Below, one piece after another: positions 23,201 to 33,777 of a stretch of DNA of 64,000 nucleotides (position 1 is the stretch's first letter; each line of letters begins with the position of its first letter). The translations under genes were made by a program, and so were the position numbers. The stretch lies in contig BSBK01001113.1 of assembly GCA_027943335.1 (NCBI GenBank), positions 422,501 through 486,500 on the forward strand, read 5' to 3'. This DNA is from Chamaecyparis obtusa. Lineage: Eukaryota > Streptophyta > Pinopsida > Cupressales > Cupressaceae. The notes beneath the pieces are model-generated. The model was not told the origin of the DNA. It was given only the letters and a program-made list of their open reading frames with translations, and did not search any database.

Positions 23201-23990
23201 CGTGTCCCCATGTGAGCGGCAAGTAAATTTAAATGTATTATTATTACATTTTAAAATATTTTATAATTGAAAAAATATAATTTAAAATAAAATAAAATAA
23301 ATATTTATATTTGTTAATTACCAAATTTTAATTTTGAAATCTAATTTAAATATATTAAAATATACCCTTTTTATTACTAAATGTTAATAGTAAAAAATAA
23401 ACAAATTGTTAGTTTTCATAAATTTTTAATTTATAACTAAAACTATATAAATTAAAATATAAAACTTGTCATAAAACTTCACAACATACCCAATTCCACA
23501 CAACATACCCAACTCCACAACCCCACAACACACTAAAAAATAGAATAGATTTTATCAAGAAAAAATAATAAACATAATACACTAAATGATTACTAAATTA
23601 AATTTTATCATGCTTTTATATAGAATTTAAAATAAAATAAAATATAATTTATTTATTTAAACTCTTTTAAAAACAAAAACATTGTTTATGCTACTTAAAA
23701 TTTCTTCAACGCATTACAAATAGGTATCACTTTTCGGATTTTTCGCCATCAAACATCAACACCCACAAATTCAATATTACAATTTATAATTCAAAATTGA
23801 GTACATTACTAAGAATTAGTAATCATATTCTAAAATTTTGTACATATTTCTCAATCATAGAAAAATCCTAAACGTTACACAATCCATACGATTTACTTTT
23901 TTCTATTCTCCATACGATTTACATATTAAAACTTAACAAAATAAACAAATATTCAACCACATATATATCAGTAAAAAAAAAGGAAATTCA
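20205..23990. other. Long non-coding stretch (intron or intergenic)
   Basis: If the HSP101 gene is intact, this would be its last intron. No HSP101 exons (Walker A, Walker B, coiled-coil M domain) are readable on the minus strand. About 21550-22120 is less AT-rich and has LTR-like composition (repeated tcgac/gtcga, for example ttcgacaagttagtcgaa at about 21803) but no paired LTR or PBS. The longest minus ORF (20442-21029) has no family signature. Confidence 0.4.
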
Positions 23991-24236
23991 CATATATTCG
24001 ACATACAAATTGCATACCAAATTGCTTTCTTATATTAAACGATTCAGCCTTGATTAACCCAATCAACGACCGTCTAGCATGTCGTACACATGCAAGACAA
24101 TTGAATGCATCTGAATCATCGGCACCATTTCAAAAAAACATGAAATTGAAAAAGTTTTGCAGTTTGAACGCGACTGCAAAGGTATTAATAAACTCGCGAA
24201 CAACCAGAGTTAGGTTTGCGGTTTACGCGACACATC
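23991..24236 (+). repeat. Dispersed repeat R1, copy 2
   Basis: Colinear with copy 1 over about 230 bp: tattcgacatacaaattgca, then tcttatat, atcaacgaccgtct, acacatgcaagacaattgaa, ttcaaaaaaacatgaa, gaacgcgact and gcggtttacgcgacac. The hairpin arms of copy 1 are preserved with one mismatch. It is the most complete copy, with the left end visible. Confidence 0.65.
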
Positions 24237-25714
24237 TTCTTTTCAAACATTGCGAACCATTCGGTGATCGACTGGGCAACAACTATCCATGCTATCGCTA
24301 TTGTGGTGTCTGTCATGTCTGACATCTGTAACCCTTCTTGGCCGTTGTGTACATCCTGCAGTATGGCTGTCATAAGTCAGATGGTATGGACCCAAACCCA
24401 CCGCCAAGTTGAATTAAAAATAGTGTGTGCGGTTTGAAAGCATGATACTGTCTATGTCTCTCACAGCTGCAATGCTTTTTTTAGCCGCCTTGATCATTGC
24501 CAATCCACTCATTGTTGCAAAGAAGCATCCATACCCTCTCATATATGCCATTTTTCTTAGGAAACATTTTTAGAGAATGGAGTAGCTTCTACATAAACCC
24601 TCACTTAGGGGATTTCTTCCTGCCCATTGCGATAAAAACCTAATGTTTCAAATCTTAGGATATCCCTCCCTTGCTTCGAAAATTGTTTTCTTATGCTATT
24701 TTAAAATTAATATTATTTTGGGAGAAGAATGTTGTAACGTCGGATCTTGAGCGAAATAAGACAACTAAGATGAATGCAGATGCGTACGTAGAGATACGGG
24801 CATAGTGGAAAATTGTCAATGATGAATAAGACATGGATCACCATATTAATAGTGGTCTCTTTAAATGAGGCATTATTAATTAAATTAAAAAACTTTAATA
24901 TTATATTATATACTAAATATAAATAAGTAATTTTTAAATATTATATGAATGCTATATATTTTAATAAATTAATATCCCTCTAAGTGCAACTTAATGGGTA
25001 GTTGGGTGAGTGGAGTATGGGAGAATTCCATCAGTGTCTTATATACTAATTTCTTAAATATGGTTTTCTTCATATAATTAGTAGGGTGACCTAGATATTG
25101 AATAAAATGGTGAAAATAGAGAAAGGAAATAGCAATCTAAACAATTCAAGGAACAATAAGGCTTGGAACTTCAAATTTATAAATAGAAAACTTCTTTTGA
25201 ATTCTGTTATAATATTAAGATTAAAAAAAAATAAAGTTAAGTCTAGCCCTCTAAGACACTCTTAAGTCATTGCATACATTTGGTCATTTTTCCTAACTTC
25301 AAATGCATTCTTTCAAGGCCTTAAAAATTTCAAAAGTAGTCTTGTAAGAAGCATGAATGCCACTTAATTCAACCAAGGAGAAGTGAATAGAATAGGTGTA
25401 ATGGAATAAAAGAGAAGTTTATATTTCACAAGTAGTAAAATAGGACATGTGTGCAAAGCTACATCACTAGCTTGGTGGTTGATTTCTTATGCAAATTTTA
25501 TAGTTCGAGGTGAATACTTTCCTTGGAAAAGCTTTGGCACTCCGTGGAGCTTATGACATAAGATTTAGATTTGGATTGGTTGGAAATTGTTACTTAGAGG
25601 GATTCAACTCCTCATTTGTAAAATGTTTTGGTCTTATTCTTAAACTATGAATAGAATTGTGTTATTGAATTTAAATCTAACACGAAAAAAAAATATTAAC
25701 CAAATTTGAAACAA
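24237..25714. other. Non-coding spacer
   Basis: No recognisable gene. Overlapping small ORFs at 24050-24437 are within or next to the repeat and show no motif. The rest is AT-rich. Confidence 0.4.
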
Positions 25715-25898
25715 ATAAATTGAAGAAAAAAATAACATAACATTTATTCGGCACACAAATTGCAAGACGATTGAAATGATCCAAATCGTCCGCACAGTTT
25801 GAAAAAACTAGATTTCGTAAACTTTAATAAGTCTGAATGCAACTATATAGCTATTTATTTAACCCGCACTCAACCGGGGTTACTTCTGTAGTTTACAT
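25715..25898 (+). repeat. Dispersed repeat R1, copy 3 (internally deleted)
   Basis: Starts aaataacataacatttattc like copy 4 and then shares caaattgcaagacgattgaa, atccaaatcgtccgca, gtttgaaaaaac, a gtctgaatgcaact block and tgtagtttac with the other copies. The central part carrying the left hairpin arm is missing. Confidence 0.6.
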
Positions 25899-26404
25899 TA
25901 TGCATCACTGACGAATTTGTCAGAAGTGACAGGCACTGATGAATTCTTCAGAAGTGATTGTGCAGACACCTTGGGGAGAACCAAGAACGCCAGGGCAAAT
26001 ACGTGCGGGTGCCATCAGGTTCGAATTCATAGCGAAAGTTTGATGCACGCTTTACATCTTGTTTGGATCTTAGGATTTTCTTTCGGAAGACCTAACAGAC
26101 ATTTCTAAGCTTAAGTTACAGGCATCCACAGAATCATCAGAAAGAGTATTTCTTCGACCATCCATGTACAGAAAACTAAGTGTCATATGCTAGGGTTGTG
26201 AAGCATGTGAGACCAGGTATGAAATTGTTCTTGTCTAAATATGAATGAAGACAAATGTAAGGGGTTTTTGAGGTGACAAGCAATGGAGCAATGAACATTG
26301 ACTGCAATGCATTCAAGCAAACTGGAAGATCATATCCAGCACATGTTTGCAATATCCAATTTTATTCATATCTTGATGGTACTGCTTGATTTGACATTTT
26401 TCCA
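25899..26404. other. Spacer upstream of the DCD-like pseudogene
   Basis: Contains a short duplicated motif (gacgaatttgtcagaagtgac and gatgaattcttcagaagtgat, about 25911-25957). Earlier exons of the DCD gene may once have lain here, but none is readable. Confidence 0.35.
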
Positions 26405-28272
26405 GGTTCGCTTTAGGAGTTTTGGGGAATGTTATCCCCTTTCAGAAGAAGATTTCAAGGATGCAATTATTGAAAACTATCACTCCACAAAAGAGTTTGA
26501 GTTTGATTTGTCATAGAACCAGGGGATTATGATATTCATCAGATTGAAACAACACCACTCATGACTCTCTGTGGTGATTTTTATACATTCAAGGAGCATT
26601 ATCTTGTGTCATTTCTTGATGTAGGTATTTAAACTCCTCGAGTTACTTGCATCACAAAAAATTGAGCCACAAGTTCATGAAGTTCATGACTATTTTGAAA
26701 ATACTCAGGACCTTGCTAGGTTAGATCTTGAATACGAAACTGCCAGCCTGCTTGAAGAAGTTGGTAGGAGCCTTTTTGCTAAAGAACTACTTTATAAAAA
26801 TCTTCCATTAATAAGAGATGATTGTCATGTTGGAAAGACCATATAGGGAGCTTCAGATGCAGAACCTATGCTGATATCCAAGAGGGAATGTGTTCACAAG
26901 GATTTACAATCCAGAGGAGATTGTCTTACTGGATAGAATACATGCGAGGGAGATTTTCAAGCTTTGGAGAATATGTATGATACTTCAGATAGAAAGGAAA
27001 GATCTACGTTGTATCCCTTGCGAGGGTCTAGCTATACTTGTAAGCATGACCAATTAAGTTCTAACTTCCAGCCATTTTATGTAAGGTATCCAAATATTAA
27101 AGAAAATATAAAGAATGCATTTATTGTGAGAGAAATTCTCATTAATGAAACAAATCAAAATTCCAGTGGTGAAAATTATGAAAATAATACCAGGGAAGTT
27201 ATCTTTTCTTCAAATCCTCAAAACCATAATACACACTATTACAGTGAAACTGAAATGCCCTGTCTAGTACATTATCACCTCTAACTCTAACAAACAATGC
27301 AATTGATGATCATTGAAAATTGAGGCAAGTTCCTCCAAGTGTTTCACATGCAAATCACATCAGTGACAGCTTGTCACCAAGTGTGGATGAGTTTCAAGAT
27401 GGTTCGACATCTGATTTTATAGGACTGCCCATGTATTCTTCTAGTGGCATGCATTCTCTAAGGTCTAATAATATTTCTAAGATTCAGAGTGTGTTTTGTC
27501 GTTTAAAGAGAGTCCAAGAAATTGATGTTGGACAGAAGACAAAGAATAAAGATCTTTTAAGAGAAATTAGTCCTGCAAAACTGCCTCTCCATAATAGCCA
27601 GAGGAAGTTTTTATTAGTTGCAAGAAATGAACTTGAAGTATCAACCACTCTAGATGATAATAGGCAAGAAGCAGAGGCCTGTGATGAATTGATCCTTAAT
27701 GATAGAATTCTAATAAAATTCAAGTGGAGGAGTCAAGTGTGCAATGATGGAAAATAGGTTGAGGGTCAAACAAAACAAAGTTGTGGAGAACCTAATTCTT
27801 GTAAGCCGAAAAGAAGAAAGTTAATACGCCTAGAGTTTAACTCTCCCAAAACCTCTGAAAGAAGTGCTCCTCCACTTTCAATTGTGGAAAAAGTTTAGAA
27901 GTGTAGTATTGAAAACAAAGTCATACCTCAGCCAGAGAATGGTCCACATACAATGAACACAAATTCAGTGAATGTTAATTCACTTGCTTTAAATTTTTTG
28001 CATATTTCCCATAGCAATACCATGGATGCAATAGAGGATGAGAGTTTGCCTAACTTAGGCTGCACGTCAAATTACAACAATTCAAAATGTCCACGGTGTG
28101 TTCCTGAACCAAGTAGAAATGTGATTGAAAATTTAGAATCTGGATTTGTTCAATTGACTAATGAGATTGTAAATAGAGAGTTGACTGAGTTGAGTGAAAA
28201 GAGAAATCCCAATCAAATGTTATCTCCAAGTACAAATAAGTTGGATGTTAGTAAACAAAATAATAACATTTA
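26405..28272 (+). pseudogene. DCD-domain (development and cell death) protein, broken
   Basis: DCD proteins are plant-specific and linked to hormone, stress and cell-death responses. After a clean acceptor (tttttccag, ending 26404) the exon reads VRFRSFGECYPLSEEDFKDA and IIENYHSTKEFEFDLS, the C-terminal half of the DCD domain (VRF.....PL.E..FK.AI.ENY....KF.FEL). A second acceptor (gatgtag) leads to VFKLLELLASQKIEPQVHEV, the usual continuation. A long Ser/Asn-rich low-complexity region follows, with partly open frames at 26964-27284, 27320-27757 and 27953-28272 separated by stops (TAG after FDLS, TGA and TAA later). The N-terminal half of the domain is missing. Several stops make a pseudogene most likely. 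Confidence 0.6.
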
Positions 28273-28303
28273 ATTTGAAAATGAAAACAAGTTGGATGTT
28301 ATT

Positions 28304-28374
28304 AAGTTGGATATCCCCTGCTATCTCTAAACTTTGATAAGTAGCGAGAAAATTTTATTTTACTGCCTGAAAAG
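28304..28374 (-). repeat. Inverted-repeat arm, left
   Basis: About 71 bp, nearly complementary to 29213-29283 and again to 29404-29474. The core is ctaaactttgataagta followed by gagaaaattttattttactg. It lies just after the end of the DCD pseudogene and outside the Exo70 fragment. Confidence 0.85.
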
Positions 28375-28499
28375 ATTATAATATCTCTCATTATTCATGT
28401 TTGGATTTTCATTGCCATTGTTCTTGATACTCTTAGAAGATTTTCTTTGTAGGTTTGATTTATATATTTTTAAATGTAGAATTAAAACCAACTGTATAT

Positions 28500-28905
28500 A
28501 ATGATGTGTTTGAGGGGATGACTAATATGAGAGATGCTTTCTTTGCGAAAATCATGAAGGAAGCCACAACCAGGCTTCTTGCCTAATCAGAAGCCTTTGC
28601 CGCTACCAGCTGAGTGTTTGAAAGGATGTTTAGGGTTATTGACCTATACTAAACCCTAATGGATTTGATAACTAAGCTCGAGGCCATTTACTGTCAAGAT
28701 CTTTGCAGAAACGTGCATGATCTCGCCGACGGGATCCTTTTGCGACTGTGCGAGAGGGCGAAGAGGATGCTAGCAGAATTTGAGAAGGCACTTGAGAAAG
28801 AGAATTCCAAAACCGAAATTGCATGCGGCGCTCTTCATCCTCTCACCAGATACGTCATGAATTTTCTCTCTTTTCTGTCTGATTTTAGGGAAACTTTGAT
28901 AAATA
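28500..28905 (+). pseudogene. EXO70 exocyst-subunit fragment
   Basis: EXO70 tethers secretory vesicles to the plasma membrane as part of the exocyst. One frame gives MRDAFFAKIMKEATTRLLA, then VFERMFRVIDLY, MDLITKLEAIYCQDLCRNVH, RLCERAKRMLAEFEKALEKE and ALHPLTRYVMNFLSFLSDFR. The last matches the EXO70 hallmark GGAVHPLTRYVMNYL. In-frame stops interrupt it at about 28584-28586, 28611-28613 and 28650-28652, upstream of MDLITK. Only the middle of the about 650-residue protein is present, without introns, between two inverted-repeat arms. A captured or retroposed gene fragment is more likely than a local gene. Confidence 0.8.
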
Positions 28906-29126
28906 TATTGATATATGCGGGGTATGTAAGGAAAACGGACTCCATAGAATTCCAGTCTGCAATTGGGAATTGCAGTCTAGGAGTGTGAATCCCGCTAAGC
29001 CCGCAGAGAGTCTCATCAAATTTCGGAGGGAATAGTGCGATTTCCGAATAAATCAAATAAATAATTTATTTCAGATTTAGTAGCCATGAACAACTAAATC
29101 CAAAATAACATTGTGATGTAGATGAA

Positions 29127-29510
29127 GATCGACATTAAAGCTTTTGCACCCATTACGACCAAGGTTTAACACGAATCACTCACCACCCTAATAATTTAAG
29201 AAAAAAAAGGGACTTTTCAGGCAATAAAATAAAATTTTCTCATTACTTATCAAAGTTTAGAGATAGCAAGGGATATTCAACTTATTTTAATGTACAAAAT
29301 CTCCCAACATTCAATTTGATCGACATTAAAGCTTCTGCACCCATTACGACCAAGGTTTAACACGAATCACTCACCACCCTAATAATTTAACAAAAGAAAA
29401 GGGACTTTTCAGGCAGTAAAATAAAATTTTCTCATTACTTATCAAAGTTTAGGGACAGCAGGAGATATTAAACTTATTTTAATGTACAGAATCTCCCAAC
29501 ATTCAATTTG
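29127..29510 (+). repeat. Tandem duplication, 2 units of about 191 bp
   Basis: Units start gatcgacattaaagctt at 29127 and 29318 and run through gcacccattacgaccaaggt, cacgaatcactcaccaccct and the inverted-repeat core to caacattcaatttga. The two units differ by only a few bases, so the duplication is recent relative to the surrounding decay. Confidence 0.9.
29213..29283 (+). repeat. Inverted-repeat arm, right (first unit)
   Basis: Complement of 28304-28374; a second copy sits at 29404-29474 through the tandem duplication. Together with the left arm it brackets the Exo70 fragment. Confidence 0.85.
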
Positions 29511-29520
29511 AAAATAAAAA

Positions 29521-29570
29521 GGGATATCCCAGTCAAATTTTATCTCCATGTACATATAAGTTGGATGTTA
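29521..29570 (+). repeat. Second copy of the DCD pseudogene tail
   Basis: Matches 28201-28250 base for base over most of 50 bp (atccca-tcaaa-ttatctcca, then ataagttggatgtta). It lies on the far side of the Exo70/inverted-repeat block. Neighbouring aacatt(c/t)aatttgaaaat also occurs on both sides (28264-28287 and 29497-29520). Confidence 0.8.
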
Positions 29571-29870
29571 TAAACATATATTGTGATTTGGGAATGGAAA
29601 ACAGAAGACTTATATCACATATAGAAGATGAACGCTAAAAATACATCATGTGTATGTTACAACTTTGTTATCCACAGGCGCGCACAGCCTTGTTTGTCGT
29701 CGCCACTTCCCATTCAATCTGCGGGAGAGGCATTACTGGGGGACGCATCAAGTGCACGCTCAACAACGGAAAATCAAAATTGAGCTCCATAAAAAGAGCT
29801 GACGATACTCATTCCTTAACTCCAAATTTAACTGCGCCCAAATTTAATGGATTTTATCTGAATTGCGAAA

Positions 29871-30106
29871 TCTGATGGTGAATCTTTTAAAGTCTATTTC
29901 GGAAGTTTATCAGAATTTGCAATGTCTCACTGCAAACTCCGATGGTGAATCTTTTAAAGTCTATTTCCAGAGTTTATCAGAATTTGCAGTGTCTCACTGC
30001 AAAATCGATGGTGAATCTTTTAAAGTCTATTTATAGAGTTTATAAGAATTTGCAGTGTCTCACTGCGAAATCTGATGGTGAATCTTTTAAAGTCTATTTC
30101 CTTGTT
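29871..30106 (+). repeat. Minisatellite, 66-67 bp period, about 3.5 copies
   Basis: Units begin at 29871, 29938, 30004 and 30071, each starting (t)c-gatggtgaatcttttaaa and containing gagtttatcagaatttgca and gtctcactgc. In one frame the unit reads DGESFKVYFQSLSEFAVSHC. The alternating 66/67 period shifts the frame between units, so it is not conserved as protein. Confidence 0.9.
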
Positions 30107-30559
30107 TACTATTTAGACAACCTGTTATTTGTAAGGGTGTTCAATGTGGCGGCACTGATAGTCTCTACAGAGGAATGTCATGTTCTTCAGAACAAATTAA
30201 AGGGCCATTTATTGAACTGGCCTCGAATTCAGAACATCGCTAGGGTTCCAGGCGATGACATAGAACCGCATTTGAAAGATCTTTTTAGTGCTAAAGATGA
30301 GGAGATTGTAGGAGTTGCAAAAGAAAATGAAAGTGAAAATGTTGCCGATCCCGACCTTGTTCAGAGGGCACGAATTGCGCAAAAGTTTCTCTGTATTTTT
30401 TCTAGAGTTTTTAGTTTTTCTCTATATTTTTTCCTGAGTTTCTCTGTATTGTGGATAGCTTGCATTGTGGCGGGGCAGGTGTTCTTGCCTAGACTTGCAA
30501 GTTTAGAGACTCTGTGTCTGGTTTTAGTTTTTATATTTTACAAACATGATTTAGAATAA
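29942..30559 (+). CDS. Unassigned 205-residue ORF with hydrophobic tail
   Basis: Starts at ATG 29942 inside the minisatellite, so its first about 45 residues are repeat-derived (MVNLLKSISRVYQNLQCLTA). The middle (STEECHVLQNKLKGHLLNWP, RVPGDDIEPHLKDLFSAKDE, NVADPDLVQRARIAQKFL) has the charge balance of a real soluble segment. Two hydrophobic stretches (about residues 150-180 and 186-202) could be membrane segments or intron/AT-rich read-through. I do not recognise the family. The part from about 30130 to 30390 may be an exon remnant of an unknown gene. Confidence 0.3.
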   Translation: MVNLLKSISRVYQNLQCLTAKSMVNLLKSIYRVYKNLQCLTAKSDGESFKVYFLVYYLDNLLFVRVFNVAALIVSTEECHVLQNKLKGHLLNWPRIQNIARVPGDDIEPHLKDLFSAKDEEIVGVAKENESENVADPDLVQRARIAQKFLCIFSRVFSFSLYFFLSFSVLWIACIVAGQVFLPRLASLETLCLVLVFIFYKHDLE

Positions 30560-31660
30560 ATAATTAGATATAAAAATTTAATTAATATTATAAAACATAT
30601 ATTTATAAATAATTACTTTTTAATATTTTTAAAATATTTGTATTTCTTTTAAATTATGATGTATAACAAATACTATATATAAAAAATAAATTATATATTC
30701 AAATTTTTACTTTCAATATATAGCATTTATATTTATATTATACATTAGAATAGATGTAATATATAAATAGTTTTTGGTTTCATCTACACAAAATCTCTAT
30801 TTAATATTAACATTAAAGTGTTTACAAATGATTTCATATACATGGATTCGAAGGGCTACTCATTATTTCATCTATTATTATCCCTTACACCCATCTCAAG
30901 TCTTTTTTTTTCTCTTATTTAAAACTTTGTAGACATTTATAAAGTCAATAACATTAAACATAGATTACATTATATGTATTTTAATGTATATTCATTAAAA
31001 AAAATTACATTAATTATTTAATAGTTTAAAATAAATTTATAATTATTTTAGTATTCTAAAAAAATTGACATCCTATAATTTAATAATTATACTTAGTTTT
31101 TCATTTATGTAGGGGAAATGACTTAGTGGCCGGACAACAAAAAAGATTAACCCAAGGTAAATTCAACCAAATAAATATCATGTATAGAGAATAAAATAAA
31201 CATAGAGAACAAACATTGACAACAAAAATATATAAATATAATTAAAAATATTATAAAACATATATATACTAATTTAAAATATTTAAAATAAAATAAATGT
31301 CAACATTATATTGACCTCTCATCTATGTATTCAAAAATAGCTTGACAAAATGCCTAGAAAAAATCAACAATCAATTTATGCAAAGTTGGATAAATTAGCT
31401 TTAGATCAAAGACACTACAATATATGTATATGTAACATTCAGTTACAATAAATTGATGCAAAGTTGGATAAAGTGGCTTTAGGTGTATGTCAATGTACTG
31501 AAAAATAGAAAGATGATGTATTGAAGGAAGATATATATATATATATAATATTTCTAATAATTTATTAAGATTATATTTATTTTATATATTTTTTACATTA
31601 GTAATATGTTATATATTCTAATAATTTGTACAAATTAAATTTATATTTATTTGTAGTTAC
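30560..31660. other. AT-rich non-coding stretch
   Basis: Strongly AT-rich, with a (TA)n microsatellite at about 31530-31548. Later exons of the minus-strand lipase should lie here if the gene were intact, but no GHSLGG-type segment is readable. Confidence 0.45.
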
Positions 31661-32007
31661 ATCCTTGTGTTCTTCCAACAATTTTCCTAGCCTACCTCTA
31701 ATGGCGTAGTAAGCCAGAGACTTTTCATGGTCTTCTGGGACATTCTCTGGCCACTTATCTCTTGTATTGGGTTTTAGATGAAAGTGTGCAACTTGTTCAT
31801 TGGAACGATTTGCTAAGCCCACTGCTTCAAGAAATCCAAGATAAGTTCTGCCAATTGGCTCCATTTTGTACAATAAGATGTCGAAGTCAGTGCTCCAATC
31901 GATTGCATTGAATGGTTCTGTGCCTCTGACTGCAATCACCACCAAATTTGCATTTTCTGGTTTATCACGGAATATGAAGGCATGGGTGGATTTTTTTTTC
32001 AAGAATT
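31661..32007 (-). CDS. Class 3 lipase (oil-body lipase-like), single exon
   Basis: Plant class 3 lipases of this type hydrolyse triacylglycerol, in the OBL1 group on lipid droplets. The exon has a clean acceptor (gatctgcag) and donor (gat|gtaact). It encodes EFLKKKSTHAFIFRDKPENA, NLVVIAVRGTEPFNAIDWST and DFDILLYKMEPIGRTYLGFL, then EAVGLANRS and LAYYAIRGRLGKLLEEHKD. These match the N-terminal lipase core with the oxyanion-side RGTEPF motif. The next conserved element, the nucleophile elbow GHSLGG, should open the following exon but is not found downstream. The reading frame itself is intact. It is an exon of a gene with long introns or an orphan fragment. Confidence 0.75.
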
Positions 32008-32536
32008 CTGCAGATCAATAAATTTCAGTCACTCCAATGTATACAAAATGGATGAAAAAACATGTCAGGAATTCTATTTAAGGCATTTCTTCTAATTTTT
32101 TTTGTTTGTGTGTGTGTTTTTTCTAGAATTCAAATATCTCATAACCAAAAAAATAAATTCTATGATTTTTAGGAAAAGCAAAAATATGTTTCTTTTACTG
32201 TGTAAAGGATTTTATATACAGAAAATCAGGAATTTTAAGCCATGGTTGGAGAGAAAAACATGAAAATGAATAGTCAATTTCTTATGATTCCAGCAGCTGA
32301 AGAACTCCATGAGATGCATCTGCAAATAAGGTTTCAATGTGAAAAAATAGCCATAAGAACTATTAACCTCGACTATGAACATGTAATATTTGAAACTGTA
32401 AATACCTTCCAATAATTGATGACCACATTCTTGATAACAGAATCATTTTCATATGCTAATTATGAATAAAAACAGAGGAATCATCCAAAAATATCCGCGC
32501 TAATTTTGAGTAATGTACAGCGGATCAAGCAAGTAC
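32008..32536. other. Possible intron between lipase exon and acidic exon
   Basis: No coding signal. Bounded by a donor-like gtacttgc on the left exon side (minus strand) and the lipase acceptor, so it could be a single intron, but a shared gene is not demonstrated. Confidence 0.3.
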
Positions 32537-32777
32537 CTGGACTATCTGGTGGAGCCGCCCTTTTCGAAATAGAAAGTTTTGTGTCCTGAGAAGCGGAGCT
32601 CTCAGCGTGGCTTTCACAGTCCAGAAGCGCACAATCTCCACCATTTTCCTCTTCCTCAAGAAAGCTCAGGTTGCTCAGAGTGGCGGAATCAGATTTGACC
32701 TCGTGATCACTCCCGCTGGTTCCGTAAACCGGCGCTTCTACGGCCGCCATTGCCTGTGAATCACCTCCGCAGAGCAT
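32537..32777 (-). CDS. Unassigned acidic first exon
   Basis: The in-frame ATG at 32777 starts MLCGGDSQAMAAVEAPVYG. It continues through a Ser/Asp/Glu-rich stretch (SNLSFLEEEENGGDCALLDC, ESHAESSASQDTKLSISKR) to DSPG, followed by a good donor (ccag|gtactt). GC content is higher than in the flanks, as in genuine plant first exons. The frame opens further upstream to GTG 32819, just after a TAG, so the ATG is preferred. I cannot assign a family; a transcription factor N terminus is possible, as is a 5' exon of the lipase gene. Confidence 0.4.
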
Positions 32778-33098
32778 TTCCCTAACGGCTTCGTTAAGCG
32801 GTGTGGTCACGTGCTTCACCTATGTAGGCTTGGTTAAGATTGTATCTGGTTAGAATGTTTCAGGGTTTCGGGGTTTCGGTGAAACCATAAGTTAACGTAA
32901 AAGTAAAAGTATAATGGTTGGACAGTCAGATTTTCAGAAAAATGCCTCATTCGGTACATTTCTGAAATTCAAAAATGTACCTAATCAAGCACTTTTTAAA
33001 AAATCCGACTTCAGCAAAGAATTTCTCTATCTTGTACTTAAGCAACTCAGGGTGTAGGATGGATGAAGCAAATCACATCTATATCTATTGAGAATGAA
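32778..33098. other. Spacer, possible upstream region of the acidic exon
   Basis: No coding signal. Contains a short tcggggtttcgg duplication at about 32863-32880. It ends at the target duplication of the copia element. Confidence 0.35.
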
Positions 33099-33103
33099 AG
33101 AGG

Positions 33104-33774
33104 TGTTAGCGGACGTGGTTTCCAGCTTGGCAATAATAATTTTCCCTGTCTACCGCTTATCTACCTCACCTACCGGCTGCTCTATTTGCCTTGTTGCATG
33201 ATCACAAGGCATACTTTCCAGCGTTGAGATCATGCGACCACTCTCTTGCCCAGCGCTTTTGTTTGCCCTTTGTCGCATGATCTCATGACTATTATTTTAT
33301 TCATGAGATCATGCGACTGCCTTATGTTTTGGCTAGGTTTTTTCCTTATGCGATAACTTAATTTTGTGTGGGCCCCCTCTTTTACTTTTCACATGATCAC
33401 ATAACCTTTATTTCATTTATGCGATCATGCGAACAACTCTTTTTGCAACTGCCAACCACCATATTAAATGCAATATATTTTATATTATTTTTTCTCTGAC
33501 ATTTCTTCAATCGGACATATTCCAGGCATTTTCTAGATGTTTCTGGGCAGAATTATTTTGAAAGAATAAGAATGTTTCTCTCAGTCTGAGGTCCATAAAA
33601 ATTCTTTGTCTCTACATAAGTATATTGAGATATTATGAGCTTTCTGGCAGCTCTCTGTGTAATCAGAATACCAAGGCATTAATATAAATTTCTTTTTTTA
33701 AATCTCTGAGAGTGCTCTGTTTTTACTCTATTTTGTTATCTCCAATATTTTATGTGTTGAGTCTTCCTCCATCA
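33104..33774 (+). repeat. 5' LTR of copia element
   Basis: TGTTAGC...CATCA. It carries two hairpin-forming inverted repeats in its first half (33272-33317 and about 33391-33434). It differs from the 3' LTR at scattered positions only. Confidence 0.96.
33272..33317. promoter_or_regulatory. Perfect 17-bp inverted repeat in LTR
   Basis: Arms gtcgcatgatctcatga (33272-33288) and its exact complement (33301-33317) with a 12-nt A/T loop. It is fully conserved in the 3' LTR at 39304-39349. A second, weaker pair (acatgatcacataa / ttatgcgatcatgcg) follows. Both share the palindromic core gcatgatc/gatcatgc. A role in transcription or packaging is only inferred. Confidence 0.75.
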
Positions 33775-33777
33775 AAT

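Noticed and set aside
26000..26045. ggttcgaattc, a tRNA B-box match
   Set aside because: No A box at the right distance and no cloverleaf can be drawn around it.
29871..30106. Regular direct repeats suggesting a CRISPR array
   Set aside because: Units are contiguous 66-67-bp copies without unique spacers, and the DNA is plant nuclear.
31528..31550. (TA)n run as a possible structured element
   Set aside because: Ordinary short microsatellite.
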